From the NCBI GenBank assembly GCA_017620255.1, contig JAFZQU010000001.1, positions 144,013 to 208,012 of the forward strand: a stretch of 64,000 nucleotides of DNA. Direction: 5' to 3'. The notes under the pieces were generated by a model. The model did no database searches and had not been told where the DNA came from. It was given only the letters and a program-made list of their open reading frames with translations. The stretch's first letter is position 1. Each line of letters begins with the position of its first letter. Made by a program: the position numbers and the translations under genes. The DNA is from Lachnospiraceae bacterium. Lineage in GTDB: Bacteria > Bacillota > Clostridia > Lachnospirales > Lachnospiraceae. This document shows positions 33,755 through 43,691 of the stretch, in pieces.

Positions 33755-36721
33755 ATGAAGATGAGACGGACGAGGGTATTATCGGTGATCCTGGCGTTGA
33801 GTATGGTGTTCTCAACGCCTTTTTCCGTTGCCGCGGCAGAGGATGAGATCTTTTCGGAAAACGTGGCAGAGGATGCGGTCACTGTGGAGGAGGCTGTTGC
33901 AGTCGAAGAGAACGGAGAGGATCTTCCTGACGAAGAGACTGTCACGGACACGGTTGCTGAGCCCTGGATACTGACGCTGGAGGTTGCGGAGTCTGCAGGA
34001 TATGCGGTGCTGACTGGCCAGACGGAAGACCTTCCCGAAGCAGTGGAGGTGTGCGTTTATGCGGAGGACTCTACACTGTTTGAAGCGCAGTTGCCCGTTA
34101 ACGAAAACGGAGAATACAGGTACGAACTGCCGCTTGCGGAACTGCTTCCCGGTGGGTATCAGCTTGCGGCGTATGCGGATGGAGAGATGATCGCCGGCGG
34201 TGATTTTTACGTAGTGGATGTTCTTGCATCGGAGGATGAAACCTGTGAACTGCGCCTTAATGAGGATACGTTCTATGTACCGTCCGAAGGCCTTTCCGAT
34301 GTGGAAGACGCATCGGAAGAACCTCAGACTGAAGAAGCGACGGGCGATGATGAAACCGTCGCTCAGGAGGAAGCAGAAGCCGATGCGGAGGCACCGGAAG
34401 AGGAAAGACTCGGTGTTCCGGGTTCGGTGAAGGTAGGCCTTGGCGAATCTTCTTCCGATCATGATCTCTATATTTATCTTACCGGGGAGTCTGCTTTTGT
34501 CACCATTACGGTCACGCGCCGCGGTCTGAATGAAAAATATGCCATTACCACAGTGGAATGCGAAGTGGGGACAACGAAAGTCAACCTGGATGACCTCGAC
34601 CTCAAGCTGCCTGCGGGAACATGGTTTTTAGAGGCGTATGTTTATGAGCATGAAGAGGTGCATACGGGAACGAACCAGCACGTTCTTTATCAGGTTCACC
34701 AAACCGGGGAGATCGCTGAGATCAATAAGGCAACTCCCGGCCATTCGGACGGTTCGTTCCGGCTGCGGAATGAGGAAAGATATTATCACAATTCCGATGA
34801 CGTGACCGGATCGATCAGCTACAGGAACCTGAATTGGGATAATTATATGACAAGCGCTCGTGCGGATACTCTTATCACCAATCTTCCTGCAGGAACCTAT
34901 GAGGTGCGTTTCAACGCGACGACGCAGACGGGAAGCCCGAAGCGATACTGTGCGGCTACAGAGTATAAAACATTTATCATCGGGGAGGAACCGCGGGAAG
35001 TTACGAAGATGGAGTTCACCACGGATGGAGAACATGTTATCAGCAGCCAGGTAAACATGTATAAAGGTGCAACAAGGATATTCCCGATCAAATTCAATGA
35101 CGGTTTATCGGAGCCGGATGATAAGCGGGTAAAATATGAGAGCTCCGATCCGTCCAAAGTTTCCGTGGATGCGAACGGAAACGTGAAAGCACTGAAGGAG
35201 GTGAAACCTCCGGAACTGCCCGTAACCATAAAGGCTACCGCTCTGTCCAACGGTAAAACTGCATCTCTCCAGATAGCGGTTCTCGGGTCTATCACAATGA
35301 AGTTTGCAAAGTCTTCCCTGAACGTGGAAAAGTCTGCTGGGGTTATCTTGGATTTTACAGCGACGAAAAATACACCGAACGAATTTTATGTTTCAAGTTC
35401 CGACCAAAGCATATGCGAGATCGCATCCCCGTTTGCGCTGACCGGATATGACGCATCAACCGGGAAGGGTTACTTAACGATCAACCCTTCTGCCGTCAAG
35501 AAACCGGGCAAGGTCACGATCACGGCCACATATGAAGCCACAGGACAATTCACCACCTGTGATGTGATCTTCAACGGCGTTTACAAACCGGGAACAGCTG
35601 ATATGTCTGTGATCAGCGGCGGCAAGAAGATGACAGGCTGGATCTACCTGGATGATGTGAAAAGCACCGTCACCACGAAAGCCAAGGCAAAGCACATTTA
35701 CTATATCGATCCGGTTACCGGAAAGCCGGTAAACGGACTAGTAAAGATAGGAAAAGATCTTTATTATTTCAAGGATTACGAAGCCTATACGGCGAAGGAA
35801 GATCAACCGGCCTATATGGATTACCATGAGATCTATTTCGGAAAAGGCGGCAAACTGCTGACCGGATGGCAGCAACATGGGACGGATCGGTATTATTACG
35901 ATCCGGAGACGGGCATTGCCGTTCAGTATGGATTTGTTCCGGTTGGCAGGGGCAGCGGATACGTTGATAATTATGTAAGGTGGGAAGAAGGAATAACGTT
36001 CATCGGAAGTTATTATTATTACTTCGAAAAAGGAGTCATTCAGACCGGCTGGATCTACTTAAACGATGCCGATGAGAAATGCGCAAAATCAAAGGCTACC
36101 AAATGGTACTATGCGGATCCCGTAACGGCCAGGATCTCCGATACAGAGGGTATCCTCACCATCGGAAAAAAAGACTATTACATAAGCAATTCTCCCTCCA
36201 ACGGTTGTATCCGTCATGAGGCTGGATTTATCGACGCGGATCACTCATCGGATGTGAGTGCCGGTGATCTTTACACCGGTGCGGATGGGGTGATCGTTGT
36301 AAATAAAACAGTTACGTCTGATGGAAAAACATATTATCTGGGGGCGGACGGACATCCGAAAACAGGCATGTTCTTAGACGGTGGCAAATTTGTCTGCACG
36401 GATTCCAAGGGCTCCGGGCTTAACAATTGTGCCTCCCTTTACATCTGCGGCGATGATAACAGCGGCAGTGCAACGGCTTTCGGGTTCGTGTCGCAAAAAG
36501 GCGAGATGCTGTTTTATGACGATACATATCAAACAACCCAGCTGAAGAATCAATGGCTTCGCACAACCTCAGCTGAGAAAAGCCGGGTGAAGGATATTAT
36601 TACCTGGATAAGAGCGGTAAGATCGCAAAAGGGTTTCAGACGATCAACGGGAAGCGGTACTATTTTGATGAGACCACCGGACTTCTTGAGACCGGCGCGC
36701 CATTGTACGATCAGAACATAG
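33755..36721 (+). CDS. large secreted repeat protein, N-terminal part (frameshifted)
   Basis: 988 residues to the current stop. A signal peptide (MKMRRTRVLSVILALSMVF, cleaved near AAAED) is followed by a strongly acidic, variable region of about 210 residues. Beta-rich domains come next, then two Big_2/Ig-like domains (around residues 410-500 and 500-595), and then cell-wall-binding-type repeats with GWIYLDD, KDLYYF, GKLLTGWQ, RYYYDPETG and YYYFEKGVIQTGWIY. The last ~45 residues are out of frame with the repeat pattern. The repeats resume in another frame from 36577, so the native protein is about 1630 residues with the next entry. The ATG at 33755, with GGAGAGGAG upstream, is preferred over the open frame from 33686. 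Confidence 0.8.
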   Translation: MKMRRTRVLSVILALSMVFSTPFSVAAAEDEIFSENVAEDAVTVEEAVAVEENGEDLPDEETVTDTVAEPWILTLEVAESAGYAVLTGQTEDLPEAVEVCVYAEDSTLFEAQLPVNENGEYRYELPLAELLPGGYQLAAYADGEMIAGGDFYVVDVLASEDETCELRLNEDTFYVPSEGLSDVEDASEEPQTEEATGDDETVAQEEAEADAEAPEEERLGVPGSVKVGLGESSSDHDLYIYLTGESAFVTITVTRRGLNEKYAITTVECEVGTTKVNLDDLDLKLPAGTWFLEAYVYEHEEVHTGTNQHVLYQVHQTGEIAEINKATPGHSDGSFRLRNEERYYHNSDDVTGSISYRNLNWDNYMTSARADTLITNLPAGTYEVRFNATTQTGSPKRYCAATEYKTFIIGEEPREVTKMEFTTDGEHVISSQVNMYKGATRIFPIKFNDGLSEPDDKRVKYESSDPSKVSVDANGNVKALKEVKPPELPVTIKATALSNGKTASLQIAVLGSITMKFAKSSLNVEKSAGVILDFTATKNTPNEFYVSSSDQSICEIASPFALTGYDASTGKGYLTINPSAVKKPGKVTITATYEATGQFTTCDVIFNGVYKPGTADMSVISGGKKMTGWIYLDDVKSTVTTKAKAKHIYYIDPVTGKPVNGLVKIGKDLYYFKDYEAYTAKEDQPAYMDYHEIYFGKGGKLLTGWQQHGTDRYYYDPETGIAVQYGFVPVGRGSGYVDNYVRWEEGITFIGSYYYYFEKGVIQTGWIYLNDADEKCAKSKATKWYYADPVTARISDTEGILTIGKKDYYISNSPSNGCIRHEAGFIDADHSSDVSAGDLYTGADGVIVVNKTVTSDGKTYYLGADGHPKTGMFLDGGKFVCTDSKGSGLNNCASLYICGDDNSGSATAFGFVSQKGEMLFYDDTYQTTQLKNQWLRTTSAEKSRVKDIITWIRAVRSQKGFRRSTGSGTILMRPPDFLRPARHCTIRT

Positions 36722-38646
36722 AGAGGAAGCAGCTCGTCACGGCACCGATCAAGGGAAAACTGTACCTGCTCAATAATATTACCGACACATACGCAAATGC
36801 TTTCCCCGGCAGGATCTACTATAAGGAGGCCGGTAAGAAGGGCAGCAAACCGAAAGAATATTATGTGGATGCAAACGGCGTCTGTCAGACCGGCTGGCAG
36901 ACGATCAACAAGCAGAAGTTTTATTTTGGCGCAGACGGGAAAAAACTGTTCGACGATTTTGAATTAAACGGAAAATGTTATTTCATAAACAGTGACGGAT
37001 CCTTGTACAGTGACAGTCAGGAAAAGATCATAAAGAGCGGTTCTCATGTGACCGGCGTGGTGAAAAAGGACGGCACCTATATGGCGGGGTGGATCTATCT
37101 TGACAGTTCAAACAGCAATGTCCTGAAAAAACCCTCCAAGGACGGGCATACCTATTATGCGGGTCCGGGTGGAAGTATCATGTCCGTATATAACAGGATC
37201 TATCTGATCGGCAAAAAGTACTATTCGGTAGGCTCCGACGGCAGTATGATCACGGGCTGGAAATATATGGAACAACCGGAATTCGTAGATGCTTCCACAG
37301 GGGAGAGGATCATCAGATATTACGGGAAAAACTTCTGCTTCTGTTTTGATCCGGAGGCAGGCAACGGAATGCTTACGGGGTTGCAGAAGGTCGATCAAAA
37401 GCCCTGCACCGCAAACGGACAGATCCTGACCGATCAGGAGGGGAAGGCCGTCATTAACAAAGGGGATGCGACTGTATTCTTCTATCAGGATATGACGGAC
37501 GATCATCCCATCGGGGCCCTCGCATTGAACATGCCGGTGGTTGACGGCGGCAATTTATACAGCCTGCGCAAGGACGGCACACTTTGTGAAAATGAAAGCG
37601 GCTGGGTCGATGCGGAAGGTTCCGGATACAGACTGGATGACGGTACGCTGGCCAGGGGAAGGATGGCGGTCAAGGACAACGATGTCGAACGCTATTGCTG
37701 TTTTGATCTACAGGACGGCTCGCTACAGAAAGACTGCTTAAGAAAGACCGGTAACAAATGGTATTACTATAATGCGAAAGGAATGCAGGAGAAAAAGAAT
37801 ATTTTTGCCTCGCCGGCAGGCGAACCAAAGGTGAAGGCGGTATACGCTGCCGATGGAAGCATTTCCGGCTTTGTATATGAAGCGGACGGCAAGAAAGCAT
37901 CCGATGTGGCGATCTTATTCTCGGAAGAAATGACGATCCTCGGAAAGGATTCCCTTCCCGCAACGGGACTCGTAGCCCACGCAGGTGTCAGCCGTTATTA
38001 TCGTGCCGACGGCAGACCGTATTTCACAGGAGGGAAAAACAGTCTGGTCAAGATCGGCAAAAAATATTACCTGTGCCGGGACGGCAAGATGCTCTCGGGT
38101 GAGAATGAGTTGGAAACCCTCGATGTATCTTTGTCGGAAGACGAACAGAAGAACCTGACAGCATATTTCAGCGTTGCCGATTCCGCCTCTGTGGCACCTT
38201 ACTACTGTTATACGGGCGCGGATGGCGCCGTCCTGCAAAACGCCCTGATTTCGGGTAATCCTTACGGAACTCACACGAACGCATACGGTCTTCTGATAGA
38301 TGATACAGATCTTGCATGGTTCTATAAGTATGGCGGAAAGTGGCATGTTCCCGACAAAACCGGTCCGGGGGAAGATGCGGATTCTTTGTATGAATACAGC
38401 ACAAGTTTTCTGGTGAATGTCCGGATCCGCTGGAGGGCGGACGGCGTCCTTCAGGGGATATACGGAATGGACGGAAAGGCGGTCAGCGGGCTGTATTACT
38501 ATGATGTCTCCGGTGACTCCTATGCGATCCTTCTGAAAAACGGACTTCCGGTTACCGGCAAACAGACGGTTACCCTTCCCGGCGGTATCAAGTCAACGAT
38601 GTTTTTTGACGCCGATTGCGGTATCAGGTATGACAGACTGCTGTGA
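36703..38646 (+). CDS. large secreted repeat protein, C-terminal part (frameshifted)
   Basis: 647 residues as an open frame from a TTG, but this is the rest of the preceding protein and has no ribosome site or signal peptide. The frame is coding from 36577: the codons before 36703 read GFQTINGKRYYFDETTG, a textbook glucan/choline-binding-type repeat. More repeats follow to the end (YYVDANGVCQTGWQTI, KFYFGADGKKLF, KYYSVGSDGSMITGWKYM, KWYYYNAKGMQ). The repeats are spaced irregularly with long inserts. The protein probably sits on the cell surface and binds wall or glycan; no enzymatic domain is visible. Confidence 0.72.
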   Translation: MYDQNIERKQLVTAPIKGKLYLLNNITDTYANAFPGRIYYKEAGKKGSKPKEYYVDANGVCQTGWQTINKQKFYFGADGKKLFDDFELNGKCYFINSDGSLYSDSQEKIIKSGSHVTGVVKKDGTYMAGWIYLDSSNSNVLKKPSKDGHTYYAGPGGSIMSVYNRIYLIGKKYYSVGSDGSMITGWKYMEQPEFVDASTGERIIRYYGKNFCFCFDPEAGNGMLTGLQKVDQKPCTANGQILTDQEGKAVINKGDATVFFYQDMTDDHPIGALALNMPVVDGGNLYSLRKDGTLCENESGWVDAEGSGYRLDDGTLARGRMAVKDNDVERYCCFDLQDGSLQKDCLRKTGNKWYYYNAKGMQEKKNIFASPAGEPKVKAVYAADGSISGFVYEADGKKASDVAILFSEEMTILGKDSLPATGLVAHAGVSRYYRADGRPYFTGGKNSLVKIGKKYYLCRDGKMLSGENELETLDVSLSEDEQKNLTAYFSVADSASVAPYYCYTGADGAVLQNALISGNPYGTHTNAYGLLIDDTDLAWFYKYGGKWHVPDKTGPGEDADSLYEYSTSFLVNVRIRWRADGVLQGIYGMDGKAVSGLYYYDVSGDSYAILLKNGLPVTGKQTVTLPGGIKSTMFFDADCGIRYDRLL

Positions 38647-38673
38647 TCAACCGGACCGATCAAAACGCATGAG

Positions 38674-38702
38674 AAAGGGGCGGATCTTCCGCCTCTTTTT
38701 TC
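38674..38702 (+). terminator. intrinsic terminator after the surface-protein gene
   Basis: GGCGGA/TCCGCC stem with flanking G-T/A-T pairs and a TCT loop, followed by a TCTTTTTT tract. It lies about 30 bases after the stop at 38646. Confidence 0.8.
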
Positions 38703-38823
38703 CTGCATCCGGCTACCCGGAAAAGTTTTTTTACACAGATTAAAAATTCGCAAAGGTTCCATGTTCATGCATTGGAATCTATGCTATACTGTATGTTAAG
38801 GGGAGTATACTCGACAGCATTGT

Positions 38824-41800
38824 GTGGTGAGTAGCTTGCGCGAAATTGTAGACAAACTGATCAATGGGTTTTTTGAGTATGACTGCGGGAAACTCACTTT
38901 TAGTGTACCTAAAATTGACGTGTCCGTACCCCCGGGGGAACTCTATGAGGGGACCTTCACTCTGAAAAGTGTCACGGATACGCTCGTCACAGGACATGTT
39001 TACACATCCGGCATGCGTCTCGTATGCAGAACCGACTATTTTGAAGATGTAGAAAAAGAGATCCGATATGTGTTTGATCCCACGGGTTTGGAAGCGGGGG
39101 ATGTAGTCAAAGGCGACATCCAGATCGTTTCTTCCGCCGGTGAGTATTATATTCCTTTTGTTTTCTCGATCATCAATACCACGATCGAATCGTCGCTCGG
39201 AAGCGTACGGAATCTGTTCCACTTTACAAATCAGGCCCAGCTGAACTGGGACGAAGCGGTCCATATGTTCTATTCGCCGCGCTTTATCCAGATCTTTGAT
39301 GGAAATGACAGGATCCATCTGGATAAGTACCTGGGATTCCTGAACGCGCCGCACTCTGAACAGAGCGTGGATGCATTTCTGGTTGCCATCAATAAAAAAC
39401 AGCCCATGCAGTTTTCACTGGACCGCTCGGTGTATGAGTTCAGGGATGTGCTTGAAAACATGCGCTGCGAGGTTACGGTGCATAAATCCACATGGGGTTA
39501 TGTGCATCTGGAACTGAGCACGGACGGTGATTTTGTCCGTCTGGAAAAAGAAACCGTAACGGACCTTGATTTTCTCGGAAATGATTACCGGCTGGTATTC
39601 TATCTGGACGATACCAAACTGCACGAAGGTAACAACTACGGGCGGATCCTGCTGCACGGCGGCACGAAGGACCAGACGCTCACGATCGTTGCGAGCAAAC
39701 GCAAACAGACTTCCCCGGGAAGGGCAAAGAAGCGCGAATGGAACCAGCTGATCAACCGCCTGATGCGCAAATATCTGTCGTTCCGCCTGAAACTGATCAA
39801 TGTCAACGCATGGACCAGAGAATCCATGAAAATCGTGGAACGCCTGAATGCCGTTGACGACAAGAATCCGCTGTCGCGGTTGTTCCAGGCACAGCTGCTT
39901 CTGGTCGAAGAGCGGTACAACGAAGCCAACTGGATCTTAGAGCATGTGGTCAATGACATGAACATCCACAATACGGATCCGGAAGTGTACTGTTACTATC
40001 TGTACCTGACCACACTGTACCGGCGGGAAGAAGATTATGTAAACCAAATTAGCGCGCAGGTCAATTCCATTTATGAGCAGAAGCCGAAGGCGTTCCAGAT
40101 CCTCTGGACCCTGCTGTATCTGGATGAACATCTGGCAGGAAGCGATTCCGCAAAACTCGCTGCGATCGAGAAACAGTTCCATATGAACTGCTTCAGCCCG
40201 ATCCTGTACATGGAAGCCTATATATGTTATGTAAACAATCCGGCATTGCTTGCCAAGCTGACGGATTTTGAGTTACAGGTACTGTGGCTGCCTGTCAGGA
40301 ACGGAAGACTGGACCGCGAGGTCATGAGCCAGCTCACTTATCTTGCCGCCAAGCAAAAATCGATCACGCCGCAGCTGATGAAAGTCCTGTTTGGCGCCTA
40401 TTCGATCCTGCCGGATCCGGAGCTTGCCACCGTGATCTGCACGCTGCTGATCAAGGAAGATAAACGGGACAGCGTTTACTTCCCCTGGTATGTGAGAGGC
40501 GTTGAAGCGGATGCCAGGATCACGAAACTGTACGAATATTTTATCTATTCATTGCCGGAAGGCTATGCGCAGGCCCTGCCAAAGCAGGTGTTCATGTATT
40601 TCGGATACCAGAACGATCTTTCACCGCTGCACAGGGCGCGCCTGTATGCAAACCTGATCGCGCATAAGCAGGAATTGCCGGAGCTCTATGAATCCTATAC
40701 GGAACAGATGATGGTATTTGCACGCGAGCAGATCGAGCAGGAAAAGATCAGCCGCGAACTGGCCGCGCTTTACAAGGATGTCCTGTTTGCGCAGAATATG
40801 CGTCCGGATCTGGCCAATCACCTGTCAAAAGTGATCTTTGCGCAGGAGCTGTCCGTACCGGAGCCGGATATGAAGAAGGTTGTGATCCTGCAGGAACAGT
40901 TTGTGGAAGAGCAGACCTATCCCGTGGAAGACCACATGGCCTATCCGCTCATCTATAACGATGAGTGCACGCTCTTTTTGGAGAATGAGCTTGGCGAGCG
41001 GAAACTGGTGGATAAGAGTCGGCTGCAGAAGCTGATGAACGAGACCCTGTACATCCCGCTCATTAAAGATTATGTAAACCAAAATCTGCTGTTCACTTCC
41101 TATCTCGTGGAAGGAAAGCGGCATTACGTGACCGTGGATGAGAGCAATGTGGAGCGCTGCAGGGAACTGGTGGATTCTTCCGCCGTGAAGGAATCCTATA
41201 AACGCGACATCCGTTCCGGGCTGATGCATTACTATTACGACAACGACGAGGGATCCACGCTGGATTCGTTCCTCGAAGAGATGGATGCTAAGGTGCTCGA
41301 CGCCAAAGACCGTGCGGAACTCATTCATTTCTATGTGCTGCGGAGCATGTACGAAGAAGCCTACGAGCTGATGTGCATCTACGGCACGGATGAGATCAAC
41401 GCAAAGACCTGCGTGAAGATCTGCGCACGCATGGTGGAACAGAAAGACAGACTGCCGGATCCGATGCTCGTGAAGATGTGCTATTTTGCCTTCAGGCAGG
41501 GGAAATATGATTCGGAGACACTGCAGTATCTGGTCGACAACTTTGACGGCCTGACAAAGGAACTCAGGGATCTCTGGAAGGCGGCGGGACAGTTTGATCT
41601 TGACTGCTATATGCTGACGGAGAAACTGATCATCCAGATGCTCTACACCAGGACAACGGTCGGTGAGAAGGAGCAGATCTTTGAACATTATTTAAGCATC
41701 GGTGCGTCCACAAGGGTGGAACTTGCGTACCTGTCCTATTCGGCGTTTGACTATTTTGCGAAAGAACGCCTGACGGATGATTCGATCTTCGAGCATCTGG

Positions 41801-42393
41801 TGGACAATTACAGACTCGGCGAAGAACTGAATGACGCCTGCAAACTTGCACTGCTCAAATACTACGCGGAGGAAAAGCACGATCATTCCGAGCGCATCAA
41901 GGATATGCTGCGTGCGTTCTTAAAAGAGTATATGCACCGGAACATGTATTTCAGGTTTTTCAGCGCGTACATCACGCTCCTGCCGGAGCTTGGCGCGTTT
42001 GAAGATAAAGCGATCATCGAATACAGGACGAATCCCGGCAACCGCGTGATGATCCATTACATTCTGGAGGAGCCGGATTCCGAGGAGGACACTTACCGCA
42101 CGGAAGAGATGCGCAACATGTACGGCGGCGTCTTCTCCAAGGATTTTGTACTGTTCTTTGGTGAGAACCTGCAATATTACATCACGGAGGAAAAGGGCGG
42201 CAGAGAGCAGCTGACGGTCAGCGATTCGGTCAGCATTTCGGAATCGTCCGCACTCGAGAGCGAGTCACGCTACAGCCTGCTAAACGATATGGTCGTGAGC
42301 AAGACGCTGCAGGATGATGAAACACTGTTGAAACTGATGGAGGAATATGTGGAAGCCGACTGCTTCACCACACAGATTTTTAATATCCTATGA
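38824..42393 (+). CDS. very large soluble protein with beta N-terminus and helical repeats (DUF5717-like)
   Basis: 1189 residues, no signal peptide or membrane segment. The first ~110 residues look like an Ig/MSP-type beta sandwich (FSVPKIDVSVPPGELYEGTFTL, then GDIQIVSSAGEYYIPF). A second beta domain lies at about 190-300. From about residue 310 it is nearly all paired helices of TPR/HAT character (NPLSRLFQAQLLLVEERYNEANWILEH), with a beta interruption near 730. I believe it matches the family named DUF5717, found mainly in Lachnospiraceae. The start is uncertain: GTG at 38824 or 38827, with AAGGGGAG 18 bases upstream. It overlaps the ATPase-like gene by four bases. Function unknown; it reads like a scaffold. 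Confidence 0.82.
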   Translation: MVSSLREIVDKLINGFFEYDCGKLTFSVPKIDVSVPPGELYEGTFTLKSVTDTLVTGHVYTSGMRLVCRTDYFEDVEKEIRYVFDPTGLEAGDVVKGDIQIVSSAGEYYIPFVFSIINTTIESSLGSVRNLFHFTNQAQLNWDEAVHMFYSPRFIQIFDGNDRIHLDKYLGFLNAPHSEQSVDAFLVAINKKQPMQFSLDRSVYEFRDVLENMRCEVTVHKSTWGYVHLELSTDGDFVRLEKETVTDLDFLGNDYRLVFYLDDTKLHEGNNYGRILLHGGTKDQTLTIVASKRKQTSPGRAKKREWNQLINRLMRKYLSFRLKLINVNAWTRESMKIVERLNAVDDKNPLSRLFQAQLLLVEERYNEANWILEHVVNDMNIHNTDPEVYCYYLYLTTLYRREEDYVNQISAQVNSIYEQKPKAFQILWTLLYLDEHLAGSDSAKLAAIEKQFHMNCFSPILYMEAYICYVNNPALLAKLTDFELQVLWLPVRNGRLDREVMSQLTYLAAKQKSITPQLMKVLFGAYSILPDPELATVICTLLIKEDKRDSVYFPWYVRGVEADARITKLYEYFIYSLPEGYAQALPKQVFMYFGYQNDLSPLHRARLYANLIAHKQELPELYESYTEQMMVFAREQIEQEKISRELAALYKDVLFAQNMRPDLANHLSKVIFAQELSVPEPDMKKVVILQEQFVEEQTYPVEDHMAYPLIYNDECTLFLENELGERKLVDKSRLQKLMNETLYIPLIKDYVNQNLLFTSYLVEGKRHYVTVDESNVERCRELVDSSAVKESYKRDIRSGLMHYYYDNDEGSTLDSFLEEMDAKVLDAKDRAELIHFYVLRSMYEEAYELMCIYGTDEINAKTCVKICARMVEQKDRLPDPMLVKMCYFAFRQGKYDSETLQYLVDNFDGLTKELRDLWKAAGQFDLDCYMLTEKLIIQMLYTRTTVGEKEQIFEHYLSIGASTRVELAYLSYSAFDYFAKERLTDDSIFEHLVDNYRLGEELNDACKLALLKYYAEEKHDHSERIKDMLRAFLKEYMHRNMYFRFFSAYITLLPELGAFEDKAIIEYRTNPGNRVMIHYILEEPDSEEDTYRTEEMRNMYGGVFSKDFVLFFGENLQYYITEEKGGREQLTVSDSVSISESSALESESRYSLLNDMVVSKTLQDDETLLKLMEEYVEADCFTTQIFNIL

Positions 42394-43688
42394 TAACACT
42401 GAAGGATGATCGCAAACCCGCGTTCGTGATCGGATACGATCTGAACGACCAGGTTTCGCAGATCAGTTACTACGAACTGAATAAGGACGTGCCGGAGACG
42501 CTCATGGATGAGGAAGAGGAAGAGCGCCTCGGGATCCCGACGGTTCTTTGCAAACGCAAGAACGTCAGTCAGTGGTATTGCGGGAGAGAGGCACAGAAAG
42601 TGGTCGAGCGCGGCGAAGGAACGCTGGTCGGAAAACTGTTAAGTTTTGCAAGGTCCGGTGCCAAGATCGAACTCGAAGGAGAGGCGTATGACTGCGTGGA
42701 TCTGCTGGTGCTGTTTGTGCGCAGAACACTCAACCAGTTATCCATGATCACGGGACCCGACCAGGTGGAAGCGATGATCTTTACGGTCGATTCGCTTGAA
42801 GGACGGACGATCGATGTGTTAAACAGCGTCGCATCTGCACTGCCCATAGCAAGAGAGCGGATCTTCTTCCAGACATATGAGGAGAGCAGTTATTACTATG
42901 TGCTCCATCAGCCTTCGGAACTGTGGGAACACGAAGTGGTGATCTTTGATTATTCGAACCAGTTCATGCGTGCTTATGATCTGTGGATGAACCACCGCAC
43001 GACGCCGATCGTCTGCTTTGTGGAACGCAGTGATTATACGGAACTCAAGACCCCGTCGCTGATGCTTGGAGAAACACCGACGGAAGAATCCAGAGATTAT
43101 CTGGATGAGTATGTACTGCATACGATCCACGGCCTGCTGAATCCGAAAACGGTCAGTTCCGTTTTCCTGATCGGTGACGGTTTTGACGAATCCTGGTGCA
43201 ACAAGACGCTGAAATACCTGTGTATGGGAAGGCGTGTGTTCCAGGGTAAAAATCTCTATTCGAAGGGCGCCTGCTACTGTGCGAAAGACAAGATCACGCC
43301 CTGCGAACTCAATAAACAGTATGTATTCCTCGGTGCAGACAAACTGAAATGCAATGTCGGCGTACAGATGCGGCGAGGACAGAGCGAGGAATACTTTGCA
43401 CTGGCGGATGCCGGTGAAAACTGGTATGACGCCAAAAAACAGTTTGAGTGCATCCTGGAAGAAGGATGTTATGTAAACTTCACGATCACGCCGCTTGACG
43501 GAAAAGACAAACAGATGCTGTCAGTGGAACTGAACGGTCTTCCGCAGCGGCCAAAGCGGGCTACCAGGCTTCGCATCATGACGGAAATGCAGTCGGAAAC
43601 TCATATCAAGATCAAGATACACGACCTCGGATTCGGAGAGATGTTTCCATCCTCCGGCAAGGTCTGGACATTGGAAGCGGAAGTGTAA
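42390..43688 (+). CDS. degenerate Hsp70/actin-like ATPase-fold protein (DUF5716-like)
   Basis: A 432-residue protein, coupled by ATGA overlap to the large helical gene. Three stretches line up with the nucleotide-binding motifs of the ASKHA (Hsp70/actin) fold: FVIGYDLNDQVSQISYYEL as phosphate-1, EVVIFDYSNQFMRAYDL as phosphate-2, and VSSVFLIGDGFDESWCNKTLKYL followed by GKNLYSKGACYCAKD as the adenosine motif. The usual Gly-Thr and Gly-Gly-Gly residues are altered, so ATP hydrolysis may be weak or absent. A beta-rich C-terminal domain of about 110 residues follows. I believe it is the family named DUF5716. Its partner genes suggest a protein-assembly or sensing complex (inference). Confidence 0.78.
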   Translation: MITLKDDRKPAFVIGYDLNDQVSQISYYELNKDVPETLMDEEEEERLGIPTVLCKRKNVSQWYCGREAQKVVERGEGTLVGKLLSFARSGAKIELEGEAYDCVDLLVLFVRRTLNQLSMITGPDQVEAMIFTVDSLEGRTIDVLNSVASALPIARERIFFQTYEESSYYYVLHQPSELWEHEVVIFDYSNQFMRAYDLWMNHRTTPIVCFVERSDYTELKTPSLMLGETPTEESRDYLDEYVLHTIHGLLNPKTVSSVFLIGDGFDESWCNKTLKYLCMGRRVFQGKNLYSKGACYCAKDKITPCELNKQYVFLGADKLKCNVGVQMRRGQSEEYFALADAGENWYDAKKQFECILEEGCYVNFTITPLDGKDKQMLSVELNGLPQRPKRATRLRIMTEMQSETHIKIKIHDLGFGEMFPSSGKVWTLEAEV

Positions 43689-43691
43689 AAA

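Noticed and set aside
36572..36586. Programmed -1 frameshifting as the explanation for the split surface protein
   Set aside because: The site reads GAG-AAA-AGC. A slip of the AAA-reading tRNA by one base would place it on GAA, a poor match, and there is no X-XXY-YYZ heptamer. A one-base indel in the A run is simpler.
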